Of a stretch of 64,000 nucleotides of DNA, positions 1-7,191 are shown in pieces. The position numbers and the translations under genes are program-made. Location: positions 1,922,001 to 1,986,000 of the forward strand of contig CAVOXO010000001.1 of assembly GCA_963700425.1 (NCBI GenBank). Reading direction: 5' to 3'. The DNA comes from CAVOXO01 sp963700425 (lineage in GTDB: Bacteria > Actinomycetota > Acidimicrobiia > Acidimicrobiales > Microtrichaceae). The first letter of the stretch is position 1; each line of letters opens with the position of its first letter. The notes beneath the pieces were generated by a model. It was not told where the DNA came from and searched no databases. It was given only the letters and a program-made list of their open reading frames with translations.

Positions 1-474
1 GTAGTCACTCACTCCCCGTTTGTTGTAGAGGACCTTGATGTCGGGGTCCTCCACCAGCTGGTAACAGTCGCGATCACCGGTCACGACCAGAGCCGACATA
101 CCCTCGGCGGCTGCTCGGGTGGCCAGGGTGGCGATCACGTCATCGGCTTCGTAGCCGGCGATCTCGACGGTCGTGATTCCGAGCGTGTCGACCACCTCAC
201 GAACGAGACCCATCTGCTGCACCAACACGTCGGGGGTCGCGTCACGGTTTGCCTTGTAGGTGTCCACCATCTCGTGGCGGAACGTCGGCTCAGGCCGGTC
301 GAACGCCACGGCGATGCGGTCGGGTTCGTGATCGCGAACAAGGTTGATGAGCATCGAGGTGAACCCGAACACCGCATTGGTGACCTGCCCCGACGCGGTC
401 GCCATGTCGGCGGGTAGGGCGAAGAAGGCTCGATAGGTCAACGAGTTGCCGTCGATCAGCATGAGAGTGGTCAT
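1..474 (-). CDS. polA: DNA polymerase I, N-terminal part (runs off the left edge)
   Basis: The first 158 residues of DNA polymerase I are visible; the rest lies left of the window. They form the 5'-3' exonuclease (FEN-like) domain that removes RNA primers and flaps during lagging-strand synthesis and repair. Family landmarks are the opening LMLIDGNSLTYRAFFAL, the metal-binding Asp of VAFDRPEPTFRHE, the YKANRD helix, the EADDVIATLA acidic motif and the VVTGDRDCYQLV strand. ATG 474 is chosen because a TAGGGT hexamer lies 8 nt upstream with no Shine-Dalgarno sequence, and because the protein begins at the usual place for the family. A pdtaR-type regulator lies nearby; from memory the two are also neighbours in mycobacteria. 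Whether the polymerase domain is intact cannot be seen. Confidence 0.95.
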   Translation of the reverse strand, partial: MTTLMLIDGNSLTYRAFFALPADMATASGQVTNAVFGFTSMLINLVRDHEPDRIAVAFDRPEPTFRHEMVDTYKANRDATPDVLVQQMGLVREVVDTLGITTVEIAGYEADDVIATLATRAAAEGMSALVVTGDRDCYQLVEDPDIKVLYNKRGVSDY

Positions 475-482
475 CGAACGCC

Positions 483-488
483 ACCCTA
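483..488 (-). promoter_or_regulatory. putative -10 hexamer of polA (leaderless type)
   Basis: TAGGGT on the minus strand, 8 nt before the polA ATG. It fits the TANNNT pattern seen before many first genes in this window. Confidence 0.45.
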
Positions 489-508
489 TGCGGCCCCGGC
501 CGCGCCGA

Positions 509-2095
509 TCAGCGGCGAACCAGCAGTATCAGGCCGTCGGGATACCTTTCGACGACCTCGAACTCCCCCGACGAGACGATGCGCTCGAAGAGTGCCAGAT
601 GGTCGGGGTTTCCGAGCCGGTCCTCGTTGATGAGCAACACGTCGATGGTCGAGGGGTCCGGCGGGGCGGGGACACCGCCGACGCCGTAGTTCGACGAGAT
701 CCACGGGTTCGGGAAGGTGTAGATGCCCTCACGATGCGAGAGGTGAGGCACGATGTAGTACTCGGTCGACACCACCGCGTCGTCGGGGATGTCGGCGATG
801 GCGTCGCGGATGAAGTCATTGGTCGGGTTGTCGACGAGTGGCCACCAGCCGACGTCGTGGTTCGTCGTCCACGGGCCCACCCCCTGCCCCCTGGTCTGGA
901 AGACCCCCAGGAGCATCACCCCGATGAGGGCGAAGGCGACGAACGAACGCCGGCGTCGGACCACCACGTGGGCGGACGCCACGAGGATCCCGAGAAACGG
1001 GAAGAAGGAGTAGTGCCACCGGAGGTCCCAGGTGAAGTTGGCGACGGTGGCGAAGTTGACCACGTGCTGTGGGACACCCACGAGCGCGACGTGGGGGGCC
1101 GCCAGGCCGATGAAGCCATAGGGGCGTGCGAGTCCGACGAATCCCGACGGTTCCGAGTCGTCGCCGAAGCTTCCGATCGCGTTGTTCTCCTCGAGTCGAT
1201 CGAGGAGCGGCCCCGGATCCCGGACGGCCCCGGTGACGACCTCGGTGGCCGACGCACCGAGCGAACCGAAGAGACTGTCGAAGACCGCCCCTTCCTCCGA
1301 GAACGCCGGAATCACCACCGTCAGCGCCACGGCGAACCAGACCGCACCGACTGCGAAGGTGACGAGTCCGATCTTCGGCCGACGGAAGGCCACGGCCACG
1401 GCCAACCCCATGAGCGCCACGACGAGCGCCACGTCTTCCTTCCACAACAGGGCGAACCCCAGGCATGCGCCGTACGCGCGCCACTTCCCCACCGACGCGA
1501 AGTACCAGGCCCCCACGAGGAACGGAGCGGCGATCGACTCGGCATGGAACGTCTCCTGGATCTTCCACTGGGGCGAGAAGTGGAAGAGATAGGCGATGCC
1601 CAGACCCAGGCCCGCCCACGACGAGCCCAGATGGCGGCGGCCCAGAGCGAACAGGGGAATGGCAACCGCAACGACGGCTGCGGTGTTGAGGAGATCGAGG
1701 AAGTGTGGGCCCCCGATGCCGATCCAGTAGAACGGCACCAAGAGGAGATAGCCGAAGTTGGCGTGGTGTCCGAACACCTCCATGCCCCGGATCGTCATGA
1801 ATCCCCGCCCGTGGGCGAGCTGCCAGATTCCCTGGTCGTACATCCCGAGGTCGTAGTCGAATGACCCGAAGTATTCGTGGCGCCGCCAGATCAGCGATGC
1901 GAACACGACGAAGTACCACGCCACGACGACCGCGAAGAGGGCGAGCGGCAGATGTCGCTGCAGCCAGCGCCGACCCCTCCAGCGCTCGATCAACGGAGCC
2001 GCGACAGCCCTGACGGACCGCTCGGCGCGATCGACCCACCAACCCGGAATGCGCCACCACGGCACGTCGACCGTGCCCTCCGCTGCGCTCAGCAC
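509..2095 (-). CDS. DUF2079 polytopic membrane protein
   Basis: A 528-residue membrane protein of the DUF2079 family, a group distantly like GT-C glycosyltransferases whose reaction is not established. A cytoplasmic amphipathic N-terminus is followed by a first membrane helix at about residues 50-70. The family signature FDYDLGMYDQGIWQLAHG comes right after it (about 79-96), then about ten more hydrophobic segments and a soluble C-terminal domain. By analogy with GT-C proteins the acidic loop would face outside and could bind a lipid-linked sugar; that is inference. The start is GTG 2095, with TACGGT 6 nt upstream. It is transcribed toward polA but has its own promoter-like hexamer. I cannot name a substrate. 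Confidence 0.85.
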   Translation of the reverse strand: MLSAAEGTVDVPWWRIPGWWVDRAERSVRAVAAPLIERWRGRRWLQRHLPLALFAVVVAWYFVVFASLIWRRHEYFGSFDYDLGMYDQGIWQLAHGRGFMTIRGMEVFGHHANFGYLLLVPFYWIGIGGPHFLDLLNTAAVVAVAIPLFALGRRHLGSSWAGLGLGIAYLFHFSPQWKIQETFHAESIAAPFLVGAWYFASVGKWRAYGACLGFALLWKEDVALVVALMGLAVAVAFRRPKIGLVTFAVGAVWFAVALTVVIPAFSEEGAVFDSLFGSLGASATEVVTGAVRDPGPLLDRLEENNAIGSFGDDSEPSGFVGLARPYGFIGLAAPHVALVGVPQHVVNFATVANFTWDLRWHYSFFPFLGILVASAHVVVRRRRSFVAFALIGVMLLGVFQTRGQGVGPWTTNHDVGWWPLVDNPTNDFIRDAIADIPDDAVVSTEYYIVPHLSHREGIYTFPNPWISSNYGVGGVPAPPDPSTIDVLLINEDRLGNPDHLALFERIVSSGEFEVVERYPDGLILLVRR

Positions 2096-2101
2096 GCCGT
2101 C

Positions 2102-2107
2102 ACCGTA
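2102..2107 (-). promoter_or_regulatory. putative -10 hexamer of the DUF2079 gene
   Basis: TACGGT, 6 nt before GTG 2095; no ribosome binding site lies between them, as expected for a leaderless mRNA. Confidence 0.45.
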
Positions 2108-2147
2108 TCGGGCACCGGTCTCGGTGGCCGATACGGCCCGACCGGGG

Positions 2148-2663
2148 TCAGTCGTGGCGGACCGCCACCCGCACCTTCTTGTCGGTGGCGTTCACGAGGT
2201 CGACCACGATCTGGGCGAACTGCATCGGGTTGGCGAGATCGGTCATCTCCTTGAATCCGGACGCCTCGTTGGCCGACTGGATCTTGATGGTCGCGGTGCG
2301 TCCGAGCCGATCGATGATCGAGCGTCTCATGGACACGTCGGTGACCTTCTTCCACTGCATCCACTCGTGGTCGCGGCGCATCACGCCCGAGAAACGGATC
2401 ACCCGGTACTGGGTGATGACATAGCGGGTCGATCGTCGCTCGAGGTAGCCCGACGCGATGCCCACCGCGACGACGACGATCCCGACGACGGCGACCGTGG
2501 TCACCTGCACGCTGGCGGCGGACCCGGCGATGAACGCGCAGACGGCGACGACGATCAGTTCGGGGAACTTTCCGAGCAGCCACACCCGGGTGTCGGGACT
2601 CTGCTCGTGGATGACCTCCTCGTCCGACGCCAGCGATGAGCGGACGTCGACGCGGACAGCCAT
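2148..2663 (-). CDS. PH-domain (bPH2-like) membrane protein
   Basis: A 171-residue protein with two adjacent hydrophobic segments (about 36-52 and 55-73) followed by a bacterial PH-like domain that opens with RYVITQYRVIRFSGV and carries a conserved WMQWKKVTDV strand. Small membrane-anchored proteins of this build are common in actinobacteria; their function is mostly unknown. A longer in-frame start exists at 2738, but ATG 2663 is preferred because it directly follows the stop of the upstream 59-codon gene (1-nt spacing), suggesting coupled translation. The domain call is from pattern recognition, not a profile search. Confidence 0.75.
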   Translation of the reverse strand: MAVRVDVRSSLASDEEVIHEQSPDTRVWLLGKFPELIVVAVCAFIAGSAASVQVTTVAVVGIVVVAVGIASGYLERRSTRYVITQYRVIRFSGVMRRDHEWMQWKKVTDVSMRRSIIDRLGRTATIKIQSANEASGFKEMTDLANPMQFAQIVVDLVNATDKKVRVAVRHD

Positions 2664-2664
2664 G

Positions 2665-2844
2665 TCAGCCGTCGGCCAACCCGCTGGCGAACTCCCCGAG
2701 TCGATCCCACAGCTCCGAGATGAAGCCGCCGACGGCATTGGCGAAGTTCACCACCAGGTCCGACATCCCCGATGGGTCCTTCCAGATGAGGTATCCCAGG
2801 AGACACAGGGCCACCAGACCCAGGGTCCCGACACGCTTTTCCAT
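2665..2844 (-). CDS. small hypothetical membrane protein (59 aa)
   Basis: A short gene not recognised as any family. Residues 7-20 form one hydrophobic segment (LGLVALCLLGYLIW) followed by a mixed helix. The start ATG 2844 has TAGCCT 6 nt upstream, the leaderless arrangement seen elsewhere here, and the stop lies one base before the start of the PH-domain gene. The promoter-like hexamer and tight spacing are the main evidence that it is real. It may be a membrane partner of the PH-domain protein. Confidence 0.6.
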   Translation of the reverse strand: MEKRVGTLGLVALCLLGYLIWKDPSGMSDLVVNFANAVGGFISELWDRLGEFASGLADG

Positions 2845-2850
2845 GCCGCG

Positions 2851-2856
2851 AGGCTA
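2851..2856 (-). promoter_or_regulatory. putative -10 hexamer of the 59-aa gene
   Basis: TAGCCT, 6 nt before ATG 2844; it overlaps the last codons of the mechanosensitive channel gene. Confidence 0.4.
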
Positions 2857-3744
2857 GGTTCCCCGAGTCGGCCGGTGGTGGACCTCCAGAGGGATACCTG
2901 CGGCTCGGAGAGCAGCGACCAGGCGTTCGCGCAGAGCACGCTCGACCCGCCACTGGTCCTCGGCACGGGTCCGGACCTCGACCCGGAGGGCGATTCCGCC
3001 GCTGGTCATCGCGGCGGCGCCGAGCTCCTCGGGAGCACCCAGGAGAGGGCCGTGGGCCCATTCGTCCGACGCGGCCATGTCGTCCGCCGCGTCGGCGACG
3101 ACCCGCCGGGCCACGGCGAGGTCGGCCTCCGGAGCGACGACGATGTCGACTCGGGCCACCGACGATCCCTGCGAGGAGTTGCCCACCGCCTCGAGCGATC
3201 CGTTGCGGATGTACCAGACCGTGCCGTCGACATCGCGAATCCGCGTGACGCGCAACGTCACCTCCTCGACGACGCCCACGGTGGGACCGGCGATGATCCG
3301 GTCCCCCACTCCGTACTGGTCCTCCAACAGGACCGCGAAGCCGGCGAGGAAATCACGGACGAGCGACTGGGCCCCGAACGACACGGCGATGCCGATGACG
3401 CCGGCGCCGGCGATCAGCGGAGCGAGGTTCACCCCCAGCTCGCCCAGCAGCATGAGGATGGCGATTCCCACGACGATCCAGGTGGCGATCGACGACATCA
3501 CCGATGCCACCGCATCGACCCGCACCGCCCTGCGGTCCGTCGAGTCGTCACCGACATGCGCGGCCAGCGCCGATCGGGCGCCGTTCATCGTGCGACGGAT
3601 CACCTTGCGGGTGAACCACAACGTAGCGGCCGCCCCGACGACGATCAGCGCCACGCGCAGCAGCGTGCCGTCGGCCCCCTCGATCGACCCGAGGAGGTCG
3701 TCGCCGACGTTCGCAGCCGCGATCAGGTCACGGGACGAGTTCAC
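2854..3744 (-). CDS. MscS-family small-conductance mechanosensitive channel
   Basis: A 296-residue MscS-type channel that would release solutes from the cell under hypo-osmotic shock. Three membrane helices are predicted (about 29-45, 84-101, 107-125). The third merges into the pore-lining signature FGAQSLVRDFLAGF (123-136), then the beta domain begins with EDQYGVGDRI (141-150); a C-terminal alpha/beta domain completes the fold. Length and order match the short YkuT-like members. The start, GTG 3744, lies inside the 3' end of pdtaR (17-nt overlap), so translation is probably coupled to that regulator. Confidence 0.9.
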   Translation of the reverse strand: MNSSRDLIAAANVGDDLLGSIEGADGTLLRVALIVVGAAATLWFTRKVIRRTMNGARSALAAHVGDDSTDRRAVRVDAVASVMSSIATWIVVGIAILMLLGELGVNLAPLIAGAGVIGIAVSFGAQSLVRDFLAGFAVLLEDQYGVGDRIIAGPTVGVVEEVTLRVTRIRDVDGTVWYIRNGSLEAVGNSSQGSSVARVDIVVAPEADLAVARRVVADAADDMAASDEWAHGPLLGAPEELGAAAMTSGGIALRVEVRTRAEDQWRVERALRERLVAALRAAGIPLEVHHRPTRGT

Positions 3745-4315
3745 CGGCGATCACCGACTCTGCCACCGAACGAAGCGATGTCCGCTCGTTCATGGCGTTG
3801 CGTTGCAGGAACCCGAACGCCTCGTCCTCGCTGAGACCGTGGCCGTCCATCAGCCTGCCACGGGCACGGTCGACGAGCCTCCTGACCTCGAGCTTGTCCT
3901 GGAGCGATTCCGCCTCGTCGGCGAGTACGGCCATCTCCTCGAATCGTCCGATCGCCATCTCGATGGCCGGCACGATGTCCTGGCGCTGGAAAGGCTTGAC
4001 CAGGTACGCCATGGTCCCGGCGCTGCGGGCTTCGGCGATGAGATCCCGCTGGCTGAACGCGGTGAGCATCACGACCGCGCACAGGCGCTCCTGACCGATG
4101 GCCCGAGCCACGGAGATGCCGTCGAGACCGGGCATCTTCACATCGAGGATGGCGACGTCGGGCTCGAGGCGGCGGACCATCTCGACCGCCTCGTCACCGC
4201 GGCCGCATTCGCCGACGACGTCGTAGCCCTCCTCCTCGAGGACCTCCCTCAGATCCATGCGGATGATCGCCTCGTCCTCGGCGATCACGATCCGTGCCGC
4301 CGGCGCGCCCGTCAC
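3728..4315 (-). CDS. pdtaR: ANTAR-domain response regulator (PdtaR-like)
   Basis: A 195-residue two-domain regulator. Residues 8-125 are a receiver domain with acidic pocket Glu13/Asp14, phosphoacceptor Asp58 (AILDVKMPG), Thr85 and Lys107 (YLVKPF). A coiled linker leads to an ANTAR RNA-binding domain (about 133-190, with RARGRLMDGHGLSEDEAF). ANTAR proteins bind paired hairpins in nascent mRNA and antiterminate transcription. The cognate kinase would be a PdtaS-like histidine kinase, not in this window. GTG 4315 is chosen because it overlaps the upstream stop as GTGA. Its closeness to polA matches mycobacterial gene order as I remember it. Confidence 0.9.
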   Translation of the reverse strand: MTGAPAARIVIAEDEAIIRMDLREVLEEEGYDVVGECGRGDEAVEMVRRLEPDVAILDVKMPGLDGISVARAIGQERLCAVVMLTAFSQRDLIAEARSAGTMAYLVKPFQRQDIVPAIEMAIGRFEEMAVLADEAESLQDKLEVRRLVDRARGRLMDGHGLSEDEAFGFLQRNAMNERTSLRSVAESVIAGELVP

Positions 4316-4617
4316 GATGACGACCTGAGCTTCTCGCTCAGCTTCTCCAGGAGTTCGTCCTGCTCGGCTTCGAGTTCGGCAATGGCGTCGATCAGGCCGG
4401 CCCGGTGGCGGTTCATCACCGAGGAGGACCGATCGGCCTCGCGCTGCTCCGCGGCCGCCAGCGGGGTCTCGGAGACCAGCGCTCGGATGCGCGCGTCGTC
4501 GGCATCGTCCTGGAAGTGGAGCACCTGCTCGTCGGCGACCTCCAGGTCCTCGCGCAGCCTGTCGAGCCGCGCCGCGATCGCCCGGAGGCGTCGCTCGATG
4601 AGGAATGTGGGTGCCAC
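4312..4617 (-). CDS. small coiled-coil protein of unknown function
   Basis: A 101-residue, highly charged protein, nearly all predicted alpha-helix with heptad-like spacing: RAIAARLDRLREDLEVADEQ near the N-terminus and LEAEQDELLEKLSEKL near the C-terminus. I do not recognise a named family, although similar proteins sit beside ANTAR regulators in other actinobacteria as far as I recall. GTG 4617 is chosen over the upstream GTG because TACGAT lies 6 nt before it and the longer form would run across the divergent promoter. Its stop overlaps the start of pdtaR by a GTGA, so the two are likely co-translated. Confidence 0.7.
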   Translation of the reverse strand: MAPTFLIERRLRAIAARLDRLREDLEVADEQVLHFQDDADDARIRALVSETPLAAAEQREADRSSSVMNRHRAGLIDAIAELEAEQDELLEKLSEKLRSSS

Positions 4618-4623
4618 GGGGCC

Positions 4624-4629
4624 ATCGTA
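4624..4629 (-). promoter_or_regulatory. putative -10 hexamer, coiled-coil/pdtaR operon
   Basis: TACGAT, 6 nt before GTG 4617. It faces a second hexamer for the divergent dioxygenase gene only 22 bp away. Confidence 0.45.
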
Positions 4630-4651
4630 CGACGCCGCGGGGATGTCCCGG

Positions 4652-4657
4652 TAGAGT
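4652..4657 (+). promoter_or_regulatory. putative -10 hexamer, dioxygenase operon
   Basis: TAGAGT, 6 nt before GTG 4664. With the opposing hexamer it forms a compact divergent, leaderless promoter pair. Confidence 0.45.
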
Positions 4658-4663
4658 CGCCCC

Positions 4664-5449
4664 GTGCCGGCGGTGCCCCACCTCATCGGGTTCTCCGACC
4701 GGGACCGGTTCGTCGATCACTTCGTCACCCGGGGATGGGTGGCGTCGCCGCTGCTCGATGTCGGGACGACGGCGATGTTGGCCGCATGGGTCGATGCCAT
4801 CTCGCAGTGGCCTGCAGACGGCGAATGGATGCACCACCACGAGGCCACCGACGACGGTCCCAGGCTCTGCCGGACCGAGAACATCGTTCCGTTCCACGCC
4901 GGCATCGCGAGCCTGCTGTGCGACGGAACGGTGGTCGACATGGCTTCGGCGCTCCTCGGCGACGCCGCCCTGCTCTACAAGGAGAAGATCAACTACAAGC
5001 TCGTCGGCGGAGCGGGGTACGCCGCCCACCAGGACGCCCCTGCCTACCCCTTCGTCGATCACCACGTCTCGGCCATGATCGCGGTCGACGACGCCACCGA
5101 GGCCAACGGGTGCCTGGAACTGGTCTCTGGGCGACACGTGTCGCTTCTCCCCGCGGACGACGGTGGCCGTATCCGATCGGACGTCGCGGCGTCGCTGTCC
5201 TGGGAGGCCGCTCCGTTGCCGGCGGGCCACATCCTGTGGTTCGGATCGTTCACTCCCCATCGCAGCGGTCCGAACCGATCGGCCCGGGACCGGCGAGCCC
5301 TCTACCCGACGTTCAACGCCGCGGTGGAGGGCGACCTCCGCGCGGCCTACTACGACGAGAAGCGGGCCACGTTCGCCCGCACCGGCCGCGAGGACGGACG
5401 AGCCCAGGTGTCCCTCATCGACGACTTCATGGGGCGGGCGGTGACGTGA
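4664..5449 (+). CDS. phytanoyl-CoA dioxygenase-family protein, PhnY-like
   Basis: A 261-residue Fe(II)/2-oxoglutarate dioxygenase. The metal triad is His122-x-Asp124 (HQD) and His199 (TPHRSG), with Arg205 or Arg210 as likely 2-oxoglutarate ligand and a lysine-rich LYKEKINYK segment (104-112) before the triad. The next gene encodes a PhnZ-like HD oxygenase. In the known pair, PhnY hydroxylates the alpha carbon of 2-aminoethylphosphonate and PhnZ cleaves the product to glycine and phosphate; the related TmpA/TmpB pair acts on the N-trimethyl analogue. That pairing is the reason for the call; other members hydroxylate phytanoyl-CoA or ectoine. The start is GTG 4664, with a -10-like hexamer 6 nt upstream. 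No phosphonate transporter is next to it. Confidence 0.75.
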   Translation: MPAVPHLIGFSDRDRFVDHFVTRGWVASPLLDVGTTAMLAAWVDAISQWPADGEWMHHHEATDDGPRLCRTENIVPFHAGIASLLCDGTVVDMASALLGDAALLYKEKINYKLVGGAGYAAHQDAPAYPFVDHHVSAMIAVDDATEANGCLELVSGRHVSLLPADDGGRIRSDVAASLSWEAAPLPAGHILWFGSFTPHRSGPNRSARDRRALYPTFNAAVEGDLRAAYYDEKRATFARTGREDGRAQVSLIDDFMGRAVT

Positions 5450-6018
5450 TGTCCGCAGTGGACACCATCCTCGACCTTTTCGATCGGTGGGGCGGGTACT
5501 CCTACGACGAGGCACTGAGTCAGCGCCTGCACGCCGAACAGACCGCGGACCTCGCCGTCAGCGCCGGCGCTCCGCCCTCGCTGATCGCAGCCGCCCTGCT
5601 CCATGACATAGGGCATCTGGTGGCGGTCGAGACAGAGGGATCGTCCGCTCCCCCGAGGGACATCGACCTCCGACACGAGGCGGTCGGCGCCAGGATCCTC
5701 GCCCCGGTCTTCCCGCCCTCGGTCACCGGGCCGATCGCACTCCACGTGGTCGCCAAGCGCTATCTGGTGGCGACCGACGCGGACTACGACCGATCGCTCT
5801 CGCCCGGTTCACGCGACAGTCTCCGCCGACAGGGCGGCCCGATGGACACCGAGGAATGTCGCCGTTTCGAGCTCCGGCCGGGCTTCGAGGCCGCGGTCGC
5901 GCTTCGTCGCTGGGACGACGAGGCCAAGGACCCCGCCCGCACGGCCGGCGGCGTCTCGTCACATCGCGCTCTGCTCGAGACACTGGTGACCGACACCGGC
6001 ATCCGGCTCCTCATCTGA
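5449..6018 (+). CDS. PhnZ-like HD-domain mixed-valent di-iron oxygenase
   Basis: A 189-residue HD-domain protein. The ligand set expected for PhnZ/MIOX-type di-iron oxygenases is present with near-identical spacing: His28, His52-Asp53, His76, His99 and Asp156 (in RRWDDEAK). Lys103 (HVVAKRY) sits four residues after the fifth ligand, as in PhnZ. The N-terminal YSYDEALSQ segment places Glu21 seven residues before His28, where PhnZ has its substrate-gating Glu. Such enzymes use O2 to cleave the C-P bond of 1-hydroxyphosphonates. Its ATG overlaps the dioxygenase stop by one base, so the two proteins are translationally coupled. Substrate identity is inference. Confidence 0.8.
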   Translation: MSAVDTILDLFDRWGGYSYDEALSQRLHAEQTADLAVSAGAPPSLIAAALLHDIGHLVAVETEGSSAPPRDIDLRHEAVGARILAPVFPPSVTGPIALHVVAKRYLVATDADYDRSLSPGSRDSLRRQGGPMDTEECRRFELRPGFEAAVALRRWDDEAKDPARTAGGVSSHRALLETLVTDTGIRLLI

Positions 6019-6039
6019 TCCGCCGGGCCGCCGGTGGGG

Positions 6040-6122
6040 TGCCCGGGGTGGGAGTCGAACCCACACGCCCTTTCGGGCAGCGGATTTTGAGTCCGCCGCG
6101 TCTGCCATTCCGCCACCCGGGC
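6040..6122 (-). tRNA. tRNA-Leu (anticodon CAA)
   Basis: An 83-nt class II tRNA folds on the minus strand. The acceptor stem GCCCGGG pairs with CCCGGGC and an A discriminator. The anticodon stem GCGGA/TCCGC encloses the loop CTCAAAA with anticodon CAA (codon UUG). A long variable arm (TGCCC-GAAA-GGGCG) is typical of tRNA-Leu, and the T arm GTGGG-TTCGACT-CCCAC is intact. CCA is not encoded. Confidence 0.93.
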
Positions 6123-6149
6123 CCGGGCGACAGCGTAGCCTGTGCCCTC

Positions 6150-6311
6150 ATGGCAGCCGATGAGTCCGATCAGTGCGCGCCGCGCTGGCTGAAGTGGGCC
6201 GTGGCACTCGTGGTGATCGCCGTCGCCGCCTTGGCGCGGGACCGGGCCTTTCGTGCGAATCGCGAGCGGTTCGGGCCCCCTGGGCCGCCGACGGTCATCG
6301 ATCCAAGCTAG
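6150..6311 (+). CDS. small hypothetical single-span membrane protein (53 aa)
   Basis: A short gene with one strongly hydrophobic segment (about residues 17-29, WAVALVVIAVAAL) followed by a basic stretch and a proline-rich tail, so probably a membrane-anchored peptide with its charged tail inside. No family recognised. TAGCCT lies 8 nt before ATG 6150, compatible with a leaderless start. Its last 17 bases overlap the 3' end of the convergent peroxiredoxin gene, which lowers confidence slightly. Confidence 0.5.
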   Translation: MAADESDQCAPRWLKWAVALVVIAVAALARDRAFRANRERFGPPGPPTVIDPS

Positions 6312-6771
6312 CCAGCGCTTCCAGGAGAGCTCCCGGCGTGGCCTTGGGGCTGAGGGTCGGCCAGGCGTGGGTCACGGTGCCGTCGGGTCCGATGAGCACC
6401 GCCGAACGGATGACGCCCATGTACATCTTGCCGTAGTTCTTCTTCTCGCCCCAGGCTCCGTATGCCTCCGCGATCTCGTGGTCGGGGTCGGACAGGAGTG
6501 TGAAGCCCAGGGTGTTCTTCGTGTCGAAGTTCGCCAGTCGACGCGGCGAATCGGGGCTGATCCCGACGACCACGGTGTCGCCGATCTCGCCGGCGAGATC
6601 ACGCAGCTGACAGGCCTGCTGGGTGCACCCCGGCGTGGAGGCCTTCGGGTAGAAGTAGACGAACACCGGTCTGCCCGTGTGGTCGGCGAGGGACCGCTCC
6701 TCCTCGTGCTGGTCGAGAAGGGAGAAGGAGGGTGCCCGGTCGCCGGGCTGGAGGAACGTCGTCGCGGCCAT
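6295..6771 (-). CDS. bcp: thioredoxin-dependent peroxiredoxin, Bcp/PrxQ type
   Basis: A 158-residue peroxiredoxin of the Bcp subfamily, which reduces hydrogen peroxide and alkyl hydroperoxides using thioredoxin. The peroxidatic Cys49 lies in STPGCTQQACQL, with the resolving cysteine five residues later (Cys54), the arrangement of atypical two-Cys PrxQ proteins. The N-terminal LQPGDRAPSFSLLDQ and the later VGISPDSP are family landmarks. A TACATT hexamer 7 nt before the ATG suggests a separate leaderless transcript. A strong hairpin separates it from the upstream HU gene. Confidence 0.93.
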   Translation of the reverse strand: MAATTFLQPGDRAPSFSLLDQHEEERSLADHTGRPVFVYFYPKASTPGCTQQACQLRDLAGEIGDTVVVGISPDSPRRLANFDTKNTLGFTLLSDPDHEIAEAYGAWGEKKNYGKMYMGVIRSAVLIGPDGTVTHAWPTLSPKATPGALLEALASLDR

Positions 6772-6778
6772 GAGCGGA

Positions 6779-6784
6779 AATGTA
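6779..6784 (-). promoter_or_regulatory. putative -10 hexamer of bcp
   Basis: TACATT, 7 nt before the bcp ATG, just downstream of the HU terminator hairpin. Confidence 0.45.
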
Positions 6785-6790
6785 GCCCCC

Positions 6791-6836
6791 GACGCGGAGA
6801 AGGGAAGCGGCGCTGGCCACTTCCCTTCTCCGCGTC
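6791..6836 (-). terminator. terminator-like hairpin after the HU gene
   Basis: A perfect 17-bp inverted repeat (left arm 6791-6807, right arm 6820-6836, 12-nt loop) starts about 30 nt after the HU stop. No T-run follows, which is common for terminators in high-GC bacteria. It separates HU from bcp. Confidence 0.7.
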
Positions 6837-6866
6837 GTTCTATGGGGATCCCGCGCCGAGACGCGC

Positions 6867-7163
6867 TCAGCTGGGGGCGGGCTTGGTTCCCTTGCCGATC
6901 GCCTTGAGCGTCGCACCGGCGGTGACCTTGACCGCCGTCCCCGCCGGAATGGTCATGGCCGCGCCGGTCTGGGGGTTACGTGCCTGACGTTCCCCACGCT
7001 GCACCTGCTCGAACTTGATCCAACCGGGGATCGTGACGTTGTCCTTCCCCTTCGCGACCGTCTGGGCCACGAGGTCCCAGAAGGCACCAAGCACCGCGTC
7101 CACGTCCTTCTTGGAGACGTCGGTGCGCTGGCTGATGGTCTCGACGACTTCGGTCTTGTTCAT
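6867..7163 (-). CDS. hup: HU-family histone-like DNA-binding protein
   Basis: A 98-residue HU protein, the nucleoid architectural factor that binds and bends DNA as a dimer. The helical N-terminus begins MNKTEVVETISQRTDVSKKD, and the DNA-binding beta arm contains the family signature around RQARNPQTGAAMTIPAGTA. It has no long lysine-rich C-terminal tail, unlike mycobacterial HupB. ATG 7163 is chosen over a longer in-frame start because GGGAGGG lies about 10 nt upstream and the protein then begins exactly like its family. A perfect 20-bp inverted repeat lies 29 bp upstream and may be an operator. Confidence 0.95.
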   Translation of the reverse strand: MNKTEVVETISQRTDVSKKDVDAVLGAFWDLVAQTVAKGKDNVTIPGWIKFEQVQRGERQARNPQTGAAMTIPAGTAVKVTAGATLKAIGKGTKPAPS

Positions 7164-7191
7164 GTATGTCGACCCTCCCGGGTGCGTATGG

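Noticed and set aside
446..1864. Long plus-strand open frame opposite the DUF2079 gene
   Set aside because: Its translation is a charged, Arg/Glu/His-rich mirror with no domain or membrane segments; such antisense frames are expected at this GC content. The same applies to 33998-35629 (minus) and 51506-53446 (plus).
4664..5449. Ectoine hydroxylase (EctD)
   Set aside because: No ectABC genes nearby, and the coupled neighbour is a PhnZ-like HD oxygenase, which points to phosphonate chemistry.
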